Positions 47,176-54,567 of a DNA stretch of 64,000 nt are shown here, piece after piece. The position numbers were made by a program, and so were the translations under genes. Below the pieces are notes generated by a model. The model saw nothing but the letters and a program-made list of their open reading frames with translations, made no database searches and was not told where the DNA came from. The stretch's first letter is position 1; each line of letters opens with the position of its first letter. The stretch is taken from positions 186,001-250,000 of the forward strand of contig CCKK01000023.1 of assembly GCA_001048675.1 (NCBI GenBank), written 5' to 3'. This stretch comes from Vibrio diabolicus (GTDB lineage: Bacteria; Pseudomonadota; Gammaproteobacteria; Enterobacterales; Vibrionaceae).

Positions 47176-47854
47176 ATGCTATGCATTTCTATCAATGAAT
47201 TTGATAAATATGTTATTAAATTTATCCTTAAGCATGAACAGCTTCGATGGAATAGTTTAAAGGGTAAGTTAGAATTTATTGCAAACTACTATGCAACTGT
47301 AGATGATTTGGCGTATTTAGGTAGAGTTGCTGTAGCCTTGTTAGGTAGCGCAGTTCCTATTGCAGTTGAGAAGTATGGTGGTTTTAATCATATTGTAATT
47401 AAAGGAACACCTAGTTTACAAGGAAAAGTTATGGCTTTGTCTGGTAAGATTTCGCCACCGATGGCCGTAAGTTTTGCTATAGGAAAAGAAAAGGTATTAC
47501 AGACGGTTAAGCAAGGTGCAGTTATTACTGTTATTTTTGTCACATCTTATATAATAGCTGAGTATTTATTTAAAGAGTCAAATAAAAGAGTATTGGCTAA
47601 ATTATTTGGAGTTATAGCAAGTGACATTATTAAAGTGGGTTTGGCTGCTTTAGTTGCTAGTATAACATTAAAAACGATGGTTTCTGTAGGTGTTGTCGCT
47701 GCTGGTGGTTCAGAGGCTCTGTTTGTGGTTGTTTTTTGTCGGTGTTGTTGCCAGCTTTACAACTAGTAAAATAAATGAGGAATTTAACCTTACAAAGAGG
47801 TTCCAAAAGGAAATTATGCTATTTTGGTCTCAAAAAGAAGAGGTGGAAAAATGA
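47176..47854 (+). pseudogene. Putative membrane-acting toxin, frameshifted near the C-terminus (module 2)
   Basis: Paralogue of the module 1 toxin. It reads from ATG 47176 (MLCISINEFDKYV). A possible earlier ATG at 47136 comes into frame only if one A of an A-run is removed. The frame breaks in a T6 run (47732-47737) after EALFVVVF. Removing one T continues with VGVVASF, NEEFNLTKRFQKE and a charged end at TGA 47854, matching the paralogue's NITKKFKLTLEKK tail. The corrected length is 225 residues. Trp replaces the paralogue's TAG. Function is inferred as for module 1. The DNA is AT-rich. Confidence 0.6.
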
Positions 47855-47912
47855 AAGATAAAACAAACCAACACCGAGCGATGTAAAGCTTTAAAAATAG
47901 TGGTTTTTCATT

Positions 47913-48333
47913 ATGAAAAATGAAGAAATAGATTATAGAACATTTATTATAGGTTCAATTCTATTTCCTATATGTACATATTTTATGATTTATCTTCCGG
48001 TATCTGATTTGTTGGATTTTTTTGGATCAATTTCATCCGATCAGGAAAGTTTATCTTTAGGTGGTCAGAATATTCAGTTATTTTCATCCGGTTTTTTATT
48101 TGCTTTGCTTTCTTATGTTTCTATTTATACTGTTTCTACTAAGAGAAAACTAAATAAAAGAAAAACTTAAAAAGCTTTTTAAATCATGTTTTGTTTTATT
48201 AGTTTCTAGCTTTTTGTTTTCTTATATATTTAATGAGTGGCTGCTGTCTTATGCTGAAAGTCATGGATACCATTATTCTGAGGAGCTTAGTTCTCGATGG
48301 TTTTTAAGTGAGTACTATGTTTTTGTAAAATGA
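47913..48333 (+). pseudogene. Putative immunity membrane protein, frameshifted (module 2)
   Basis: It reads from ATG 47913 to a premature TAA at 48168. Dropping one A from the run 48161-48165 continues the frame through KLFKSCFVLLVSSFLFSYIF and SHGYHYSEELSSRWF to TGA 48333. The corrected product is 139 residues with three hydrophobic segments, matching in layout and ending the 144-residue protein at 44814-45248. It follows the toxin-like gene by 58 nt. An 11-codon ORF between them (47851-47886) overlaps the toxin stop and is probably meaningless. Confidence 0.6.
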
Positions 48334-48372
48334 CTATGAAATACACTTTTACATTATACTCTACTTCAATTG

Positions 48373-48467
48373 TCTAGTTATTGTGATGTCGATGCTTATG
48401 GCAACGAAACTTCTTTGGCAACAACATCAGCAATGGATTTTGTCAGTGCTTTAACTCGTTCGCTGCG
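48373..48467 (+). repeat. Direct repeat copy B (remnant 3' end of the TauE/SafE gene)
   Basis: It encodes on the plus strand LVIVMSMLMATKLLWQQHQQ then WILSVL and a stop, identical in protein to copy A, but no upstream gene is attached. The minus strand of the same bases encodes the C-terminus of the LysR gene. Confidence 0.93.
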
Positions 48468-49250
48468 ATATGTGCTGTGGCGCAAGCAGATATGTATTGG
48501 TCGGATTAACTGTCCTAGTTCTTCAAAGTCATAGCAGAATTTGGGTGTGATATTAAGTGTCTTCAGGATAGATTTAGGAATTAAAGCAGGAGCCATTCCG
48601 CCCAAAGCCAGTTGTGCTGCCGCAGTGTATGAATCCATTTCCATCAAAGGCTCAATTCCGTATTTTGACAAAATAGCTTGTTGGTAAGTGTTGGCAGGAT
48701 TGGTTAAGTCATTGGTCAAAATGGCTTTGGGTAGTTGCGAAAGTGGGTATCTACTTACGATTGAAAAAGGTTCATCAGCGAGGTGAAGGCTCATTAATCC
48801 ATGATGAGGCGGTAAATAACCAGCACAGAATCCCAGTGTCGCTTTACCTGATTTGACGTTCTCAATAATGCGTGGTGTATGATTGGTCGATATTCGTATG
48901 TATTGGTCATGGGCAAAGCGTTTTGCCATGATCACACTAAGGTATCCAGCGACTAAGGTTTCAGAGCAGTCTATCTTGATCAAAGAAGTATCTTCTATTT
49001 CTTGCTGATCATAGATCTGACCTCTTAACTCATTGAACGTTGGCTCGATCGTGTTGATGAGCGCAAGGCCATCGGAGGTCAGCTTTATGTGCCGACCACT
49101 TGGCTCAATCAATTTTTTTCCTAACTTCTTCTCTAGATTCGAAATGCGCTTACTCACCGCAGATTGACTAATATAGAGTTGGCTGCCCGTACGGCTCATG
49201 GTTTTTTCTTTACTGAGGACAAGTAACGTCTCAATACCTTCAAGCAACAT
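48396..49250 (-). CDS. LysR-family transcriptional regulator
   Basis: It has 284 residues. The N-terminal winged helix-turn-helix (about 3-62) shows MSRTGSQLYISQSAVSKRIS and LEKKLGKKL. A periplasmic-binding-like effector domain follows (about 90-275). The target and effector are unknown. The last 20 or so codons lie antisense to the remnant of the TauE/SafE 3' end, so the two genes probably overlapped tail to tail before the module inserted. Confidence 0.88.
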   Translation of the reverse strand: MLLEGIETLLVLSKEKTMSRTGSQLYISQSAVSKRISNLEKKLGKKLIEPSGRHIKLTSDGLALINTIEPTFNELRGQIYDQQEIEDTSLIKIDCSETLVAGYLSVIMAKRFAHDQYIRISTNHTPRIIENVKSGKATLGFCAGYLPPHHGLMSLHLADEPFSIVSRYPLSQLPKAILTNDLTNPANTYQQAILSKYGIEPLMEMDSYTAAAQLALGGMAPALIPKSILKTLNITPKFCYDFEELGQLIRPIHICLRHSTYRSERVKALTKSIADVVAKEVSLP

Positions 49251-49379
49251 AATGATTAATGAAAGTTAGGAATGGTTGAAATAATTTAGCGAATTGTACA
49301 AGAGTTGGCGAATCAAATGAGTATAAATGAGAGGAGCCGACACTCAGTCGACTCCATGACCGAATCATGTAATTTGTTT

Positions 49380-50000
49380 TTAACGATTAATTGCGAAAGT
49401 TGGTAGGGATAGATGCCAACGAATAGCACCGAGACGTATAATGAGCGTTGAGATTACACCAGCGAGTAAAGCCGTTGAGTGGTCATAACCCATGTTTACC
49501 GCCATCGTATGGAAGATGCCGCCAATAATACATGCCGTAGCGTAGACTTCACTTCTTAATACCATAGGAACTTCGCGAGCCAGTACATCACGTATAATGC
49601 CACCACCACAACCAGTAATGACTCCCATGATCACTGCGACCATCCCAGACGCGTTGTAAGCGAGGGCTTTCTCTACACCTATTCCTACAAATACAGCAAG
49701 GCCGATGGCATCACAAACGGGTAATACCCACCATGAGAGTCGCTTGGGTCTTCGAATAACAAGCATGGTTAGTAGACACGTAACAAATATCACCCATAAG
49801 TACGTCGTATCTGTTATCCAAAATACAGGAGTGGCACCTAGCGCCATGTCTCGGATTGTTCCGCCACCAATAGCAGTCACACTGCCGAGAACGATAACGC
49901 CGAATGGGTCCATTTTTAAACGGCCCGCCAGTAACACGCCAGAGATAGCGAAAACTGCGGTACCGAACAAATCGATCATATAAAGCAGCATGGAGTCCAT
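49380..50000 (-). CDS. yadS: Trimeric intracellular cation channel family protein (UPF0126)
   Basis: It has 206 residues and seven predicted membrane helices in two repeats, each with a glycine-rich signature: GGGTIRDMALG and GGGIIRDVLAREVP. This is the bacterial TRIC / UPF0126 family (YadS, YicG). The transported ion is presumably K+ by family analogy. The symbol is tentative, as E. coli has two members. It sits alone between the LysR gene and btuF. Confidence 0.82.
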   Translation of the reverse strand: MDSMLLYMIDLFGTAVFAISGVLLAGRLKMDPFGVIVLGSVTAIGGGTIRDMALGATPVFWITDTTYLWVIFVTCLLTMLVIRRPKRLSWWVLPVCDAIGLAVFVGIGVEKALAYNASGMVAVIMGVITGCGGGIIRDVLAREVPMVLRSEVYATACIIGGIFHTMAVNMGYDHSTALLAGVISTLIIRLGAIRWHLSLPTFAINR

Positions 50001-50069
50001 GTTACTTAGTACCTTTATATAGTGTGAGAAAAAATGGGCGGAAATTGTACGGTATTTGCCACGAAATCG

Positions 50070-50891
50070 TTAGCGTTTTTGACGAACGCTTTTAAAGTGC
50101 TCACACACTTCTGTGATCGCATTTAGTGTGCGTGGGGTTGGGCGGTTAATCCAATCTGAGTTTAGAGACCAGATGTGTTTATTTCTAAGTGCGGGAAGCT
50201 CATTGCTCCACTCTGCCCACATACCATCATTACTCATTGCGTGACGAGAAGTAAAAATAACCTCTGGTTGGCGAGTGATGACCTGCTCGATGCTGACCTG
50301 AGGATAAGGCACGCTGGATGCTGCGAAAATGTTTTCACCACCGCAAAAAGTAAAGACTTCACTTGGCCAGTTCTTCCCGGCGACAGTGATGATAGGCTTT
50401 TCACTCAACTGATAAAAGTAACGAACTTTCTCGTGCGTGTTGTACTTCTCTTTTAGTGTATTCAGTTGCGTTCTAAAATCTTCAGCGGCCTTTTGTCCTA
50501 TTTGCGGGGTTTCGCTGTATTGGCTTAGCTGCTCGATATTATTGGCGATATCTTCCAGTGAGCCTGTAGTGGAATAATAGATAGGAATGCCGAACTGTTT
50601 AATTTTCTCCAGCTCTTTTGCCGGGTTTCCTGCCGGCCAAGCAATGACTAAATCCGGTTGAAGAGCAATAATGCGCTCTAATTTAATTCCTTGGTAATTA
50701 GAGACTCTTTCCAGCTGCTTTGCCTGCTCTGGATAATCACTAATTTCGCTGACAGCAACAAGCTTGTCTCCTAGCCCTGCCGCAAAGGCAATTTCAGTGG
50801 CATGTGGAGCTAAACTTATAATGCGTTGAGCGGGTTGAGCGAAGGTCGCTGTCGAAACAAACAGCGTTAATGCGAAGCATAGTTTATTCAT
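50070..50891 (-). CDS. btuF: Periplasmic vitamin B12-binding protein BtuF
   Basis: Substrate-binding component of the BtuCD B12 ABC importer. It has 273 residues from the ATG at 50891 (MNKLCFALTLF), which lies 6 nt after an AGG-type site and overlaps the cbiB stop by one base. A longer in-frame reading up to 51125 runs inside cbiB and is rejected. A signal peptide of about 18 residues ends TFA. The family start RIISLAPHATEIAFAAGLG and the W-containing B12 pocket (IAWPAGNP) are present. Confidence 0.9.
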   Translation of the reverse strand: MNKLCFALTLFVSTATFAQPAQRIISLAPHATEIAFAAGLGDKLVAVSEISDYPEQAKQLERVSNYQGIKLERIIALQPDLVIAWPAGNPAKELEKIKQFGIPIYYSTTGSLEDIANNIEQLSQYSETPQIGQKAAEDFRTQLNTLKEKYNTHEKVRYFYQLSEKPIITVAGKNWPSEVFTFCGGENIFAASSVPYPQVSIEQVITRQPEVIFTSRHAMSNDGMWAEWSNELPALRNKHIWSLNSDWINRPTPRTLNAITEVCEHFKSVRQKR

Positions 50892-51844
50892 CATAATCCT
50901 TGATAAATCATTCCTAAAAGCAGACTTTGGATAGCTATCCAAACGAAGACTCGCCAAACGAGCAGCGTATGTATTTGTGAAAGGTGAATAGCCGATGGGG
51001 CGATTCGTCCACCGATTTTTGCGCGTTCCGCACGTATACCTTGATAGATAGCAGGGCCGCATAAAGAGAGTTGTAGTTTGTGTCCGATGGTACACAACAC
51101 CCAGGCGGGCCCGGGTAGTGGCCAAGAGTTAGCTTGTTGCTGTACACCAGAAAGCACATTGCTTACGTTCTTTCCTACAGCTAAAAGTATGGCAAAGAGA
51201 CGAAGTGGAATAATATCCAGAGCGGCAACCAGCTGAACGGCAGGTTTACCAAAGGGCAAATATTGGCGTCGGCTAGGGGACCAAACTCGAGCTAACTCTG
51301 TGGTTAGTCGATACATTAACGCACCAATACCACCTGCTAGTGCGTACCAAAATAACACACCGATTACGTTGCGGCTGTATCCCATAATCACAGCTTCTGA
51401 GCTTGCTTTACCTATGCCGATGATCGAGAGGCTGTCAGTATCGCGATTAAGATATGGTCTCAGTAATTGTCGGCACTGGGCTTTGTCTTCTCTCGACATA
51501 CTTGTGACGAGTTGTTTTGTTAAGGCTTCGCTGTTGCGCCAGTCCAAAGCAATGATCAATAGCACTAATTCGTATAAAGGCACTTGCCAAACGAATGGCT
51601 CCACTGCAATCAGCAAGAGCAAGCAAGGCAATAGCATCAAGCCCAATGCAAGACTGCCGGAGATCAGGCTCTGTGAGTAACTGTGATTATTGTTCACTTT
51701 GTTGGCGAGCTGCTCAGCTAACTTTCGCCATAAAGTGATGGGATGCGATGAACGGGGGATTGGTAAAAGAAGGTGAAAGAGCAGTGCGCCCCACATAATA
51801 AGGAGCGCACCGTTGGCATAAAATGACTGAAAAACTTCTTCCAT
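50891..51844 (-). CDS. cbiB: Adenosylcobinamide-phosphate synthase-like membrane protein
   Basis: CobD/CbiB family, which attaches the aminopropanol arm to cobyric acid in B12 synthesis and salvage. It has 317 residues with several membrane segments. Family features are LRPYLNRDTDSLS, ASSEAVIMGYSRNVIGVLFW and PLPGPAWVLCTIG. It is translationally coupled to btuF, which suggests a B12/cobinamide salvage unit. No cobalamin riboswitch was recognised upstream. Confidence 0.85.
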   Translation of the reverse strand: MEEVFQSFYANGALLIMWGALLFHLLLPIPRSSHPITLWRKLAEQLANKVNNNHSYSQSLISGSLALGLMLLPCLLLLIAVEPFVWQVPLYELVLLIIALDWRNSEALTKQLVTSMSREDKAQCRQLLRPYLNRDTDSLSIIGIGKASSEAVIMGYSRNVIGVLFWYALAGGIGALMYRLTTELARVWSPSRRQYLPFGKPAVQLVAALDIIPLRLFAILLAVGKNVSNVLSGVQQQANSWPLPGPAWVLCTIGHKLQLSLCGPAIYQGIRAERAKIGGRIAPSAIHLSQIHTLLVWRVFVWIAIQSLLLGMIYQGL

Positions 51845-51855
51845 GAATGAGTCGT

Positions 51856-52551
51856 TTACTTAATGAGTTCCAGCATTTTGAATACCATTTCAGAAGAGCT
51901 TTTTGCTGCTAGCGGTAGGAACTCATCAAAGCTCATTGGGGACTCTTTATCAGCGACATCAGAGATTGCACGCACAACAACAAACGGCGTGTTGAATTGG
52001 TGACAAGTTTGAGCGATAGCAGATGCTTCCATTTCTACCGCGATAACGGATGGGAAGTGCTTACGAATAAACTCTTGGCGTTCAGCGGTGCAAACAAATG
52101 CATCACCAGTACAGATCAGGCCGCGAACTGCATGAGTGTTTTCCATTTGCGCTAGTGCCTTTTCTGCTAAATCCATTAGCTTTTCATCAGCTTTGAATGC
52201 AGCAGGCTGGCCAGCCATTTGGCCAATTTCATAACCAAAAGCGGTCACGTCTGCATCGTGATGACGAACTTCTGTTGAGATAACAACATCACCTAGATTT
52301 AGGCTTGAATCGAAGCCACCAGCAGAGCCTGTGTTAATCACAACATCTGGCTGGTATTCATCAAGAAGAATGGTAGTGCCTACTGCTGCTGCAACTTTAC
52401 CGATACCTGATTGTAGTACGACTACTTCTACATCATTAATTTGACCAGAGAAAAACGTACAACCTGCTTTATTTACGGTTTTGCAGTTTGTGATTGCTTC
52501 TTTCAGGATGGTCACTTCTTGTTCCATCGCACCGATGATACCAACTTTCAT
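51856..52551 (-). CDS. mtnN: 5'-methylthioadenosine/S-adenosylhomocysteine nucleosidase
   Basis: MtnN (Pfs) cleaves MTA and SAH. The SAH route feeds LuxS and autoinducer-2 in vibrios. It has 231 residues. The catalytic Glu12 is in GAMEQEV. The purine pocket has VVINTGSAGGFD and the catalytic Asp in RAISDVADKES. It ends 11 nt before cbiB, so the three genes may be co-transcribed. Confidence 0.96.
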   Translation of the reverse strand: MKVGIIGAMEQEVTILKEAITNCKTVNKAGCTFFSGQINDVEVVVLQSGIGKVAAAVGTTILLDEYQPDVVINTGSAGGFDSSLNLGDVVISTEVRHHDADVTAFGYEIGQMAGQPAAFKADEKLMDLAEKALAQMENTHAVRGLICTGDAFVCTAERQEFIRKHFPSVIAVEMEASAIAQTCHQFNTPFVVVRAISDVADKESPMSFDEFLPLAAKSSSEMVFKMLELIK

Positions 52552-52614
52552 AACACTCTCTTTCGGTAAATATTTTAGTTGGCCGAGAGTATAGCACTCC
52601 CCGTGAGCAGTTTT

Positions 52615-53043
52615 CTATTTGATGAGCTTAGCTTGAGTGAGCTTTTCTCGTAATTGTTCGGCGCGCTTTCTGTTTACGCCAAAGTCAGAATAGCCCACAC
52701 GTGACTCTGAGCGAACAATCAGTTTGTCTCCTGCTACTTTTAATTCGAGGTCATCCACGAAGCGCATGATTTTAGATGTGCATTCTATCCGAAGGTAATC
52801 GCCCTCTTTTACCGCGGTTTTGGCGCCAGGAAGTTGAAGCGCGGCTTGCTCAATGGCATCTAACGTTGCGGACTCAGTGAGCAAAAAAGGTGCTAATTGA
52901 AACTTGTCTCTTGAGTCCTGAGTTGAAACGCAATTTGGTTTGTCACCACAAGGTGATTGAGAACGATCTGGCATACTGGTGACTCCTTGGCTGCAGGCTG
53001 TAAGGCTGAGTAAAGTGATGGAAAGGAGAGCGGCTTTTTTCAT
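52615..53043 (-). CDS. DUF1499 lipoprotein
   Basis: It has 142 residues. Lipobox LTAC lipidates Cys17. The DUF1499 domain shows CGDKPNCVSTQ near the N-terminus and LRIECTSKIMRFVDDLEL and RSESRVGYSDFGVNRKRAE later. Function is unknown. It sits between gltD and mtnN on the same strand, beyond the gltD terminator. Confidence 0.85.
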   Translation of the reverse strand: MKKAALLSITLLSLTACSQGVTSMPDRSQSPCGDKPNCVSTQDSRDKFQLAPFLLTESATLDAIEQAALQLPGAKTAVKEGDYLRIECTSKIMRFVDDLELKVAGDKLIVRSESRVGYSDFGVNRKRAEQLREKLTQAKLIK

Positions 53044-53087
53044 TGTATTTACTCTTATAATTTTGTTTCTAATTATATGGATACAAA

Positions 53088-53117
53088 AGAAAAAGGATCC
53101 AATAATAGGATCCTTTT
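53088..53117 (-). terminator. Terminator of gltBD
   Basis: Stem AAAAAGGATCC/GGATCCTTTTT with a 7-nt loop. It lies just past the gltD stop codon and is T-rich on both strands. Confidence 0.85.
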
Positions 53118-53134
53118 TGTGATGTTAGCTGTGA

Positions 53135-54547
53135 TTAGACTTCTAGGTAATCAAGAATGCCTTCTGCCGCTTTTCGCCCTTCATCAATGGCGGTTACGAC
53201 GAGGTCTGAGCCACGGACCGCATCACCGCCAGCGAAGATTTTCGCATTGCTGGTTTGATACATGAACGCTTGCTCAACAGGTGCCTTGATACGTCCCCAT
53301 TGGTCTAAATCGACACCATACGGTTCCAACCAGTCCATTTTGTGTGGCTGGAAACCAAATGCCATGATCACGGCATCCGCAGGCAATACATGTTCACTGC
53401 CTTCCACTGGTTCTGGTCTGCGACGACCTGCATCATCGGGCTCACCTAAAGCGGTTTTTACCACTTTAACGCCCGATACGTTACCTGAGGCGTCGACCTC
53501 CACACCGAGTGGTTGCAGGTTAAACATGAACTTCACGCCTTCTTCCTTCGCGTTTTTTACCTCGCGACGAGAGCCAGGCATGTTGGCTTCGTCACGACGA
53601 TAAGCACAAATCACATTGGAGGCTCCTTGGCGAATAGAGGTTCGTACACAGTCCATTGCGGTATCGCCACCACCAAGCACAACCACTTTCTTTCCTGCCA
53701 TGTCGATAAAAGGTTGGTTGTTCTCAAGCTCCATGACTTTGTAGGTATTCGAAATTAAAAATGGCAGCGCGTCATACACACCCGGCGCATCCTCATTTTC
53801 TAGTCCTGCACGCATGTATTTATAGGTGCCAACGCCCAAGAAAACAGCATCGTATTCATCAAGCAGCTCTTGCATTTGGACATCTTTGCCTACTTCCATG
53901 TTCATACGGAACTCGACGCCCATTTCAGTGAACACACGGCGGCGGTTTTCCATCACGCCTTTTTCAAGCTTGAATGAAGGAATGCCGAAGGTCAGAAGGC
54001 CTCCAATTTCAGGGTAGCGGTCAAACACGACTGGCTTAACGCCATTGCGCACTAGGATATCAGCGGCAGCCAAGCCAGCTGGGCCTGCTCCAATGATTGC
54101 GACCTTTTTATCGGTCCACTCCACCTTGGACATATCTGGCTTCCAGCCCATTTCAAACGCTTTGTCGGTAATGTACTTTTCTATGTTACCGATGGTGACG
54201 GCACCAAAGTCATCATTAAGCGTGCATGAACCTTCACATAGGCGGTCTTGAGGACAAACGCGCCCACATACTTCCGGTAGGCTATTGGTTTGATGCGATA
54301 GTTCAACCGCTTCAAGAATACGACCTTCATTGGCAAGTTTTAACCATTGAGGGATGTAGTTGTGGACTGGGCATTTCCATTCACAATATGGGTTGCCACA
54401 ATCTAAGCAGCGATCCGCTTGTGCAGTTGCCTGCTGCTTAGTAAACGGTTCATAGATTTCAACGAACTCGATCTTACGAACTTTGATAGGCTTTTTCGCA
54501 GGATCTACACGCTGCACATCGATAAATTGATAAACGTTCTGGCTCAT
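53135..54547 (-). CDS. gltD: Glutamate synthase (NADPH) small subunit, enterobacterial type
   Basis: Feeds electrons from NADPH through FAD and Fe-S clusters to GltB. It has 470 residues. Cluster cysteines are 47, 50, 55 and 59 (CLDCGNPYCEWKCP) and 94, 98, 104 and 108 (CGRVCPQDRLCEGSC). FAD loop IIGAGPAGLAAAD and NADPH loop VLGGGDTAMDC are present. It starts 20 nt after gltB. Confidence 0.96.
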   Translation of the reverse strand: MSQNVYQFIDVQRVDPAKKPIKVRKIEFVEIYEPFTKQQATAQADRCLDCGNPYCEWKCPVHNYIPQWLKLANEGRILEAVELSHQTNSLPEVCGRVCPQDRLCEGSCTLNDDFGAVTIGNIEKYITDKAFEMGWKPDMSKVEWTDKKVAIIGAGPAGLAAADILVRNGVKPVVFDRYPEIGGLLTFGIPSFKLEKGVMENRRRVFTEMGVEFRMNMEVGKDVQMQELLDEYDAVFLGVGTYKYMRAGLENEDAPGVYDALPFLISNTYKVMELENNQPFIDMAGKKVVVLGGGDTAMDCVRTSIRQGASNVICAYRRDEANMPGSRREVKNAKEEGVKFMFNLQPLGVEVDASGNVSGVKVVKTALGEPDDAGRRRPEPVEGSEHVLPADAVIMAFGFQPHKMDWLEPYGVDLDQWGRIKAPVEQAFMYQTSNAKIFAGGDAVRGSDLVVTAIDEGRKAAEGILDYLEV

Positions 54548-54567
54548 GATTCAAACATCCTCCATGA

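Noticed and set aside
47851..47886. 11-codon ORF overlapping the toxin 2 stop
   Set aside because: It is too short, has no homologue in module 1 and no conserved feature.
44360..48467. IS element, integrase or CRISPR in the accessory patch
   Set aside because: No transposase or recombinase frame, no terminal inverted repeats and no regularly spaced repeats were seen. Only the 95-bp direct repeats are present.
50892..51125. Longer BtuF reading frame
   Set aside because: It lies wholly inside cbiB and precedes the signal peptide. The ATG at 50891 fits the operon overlap and secretion signal.
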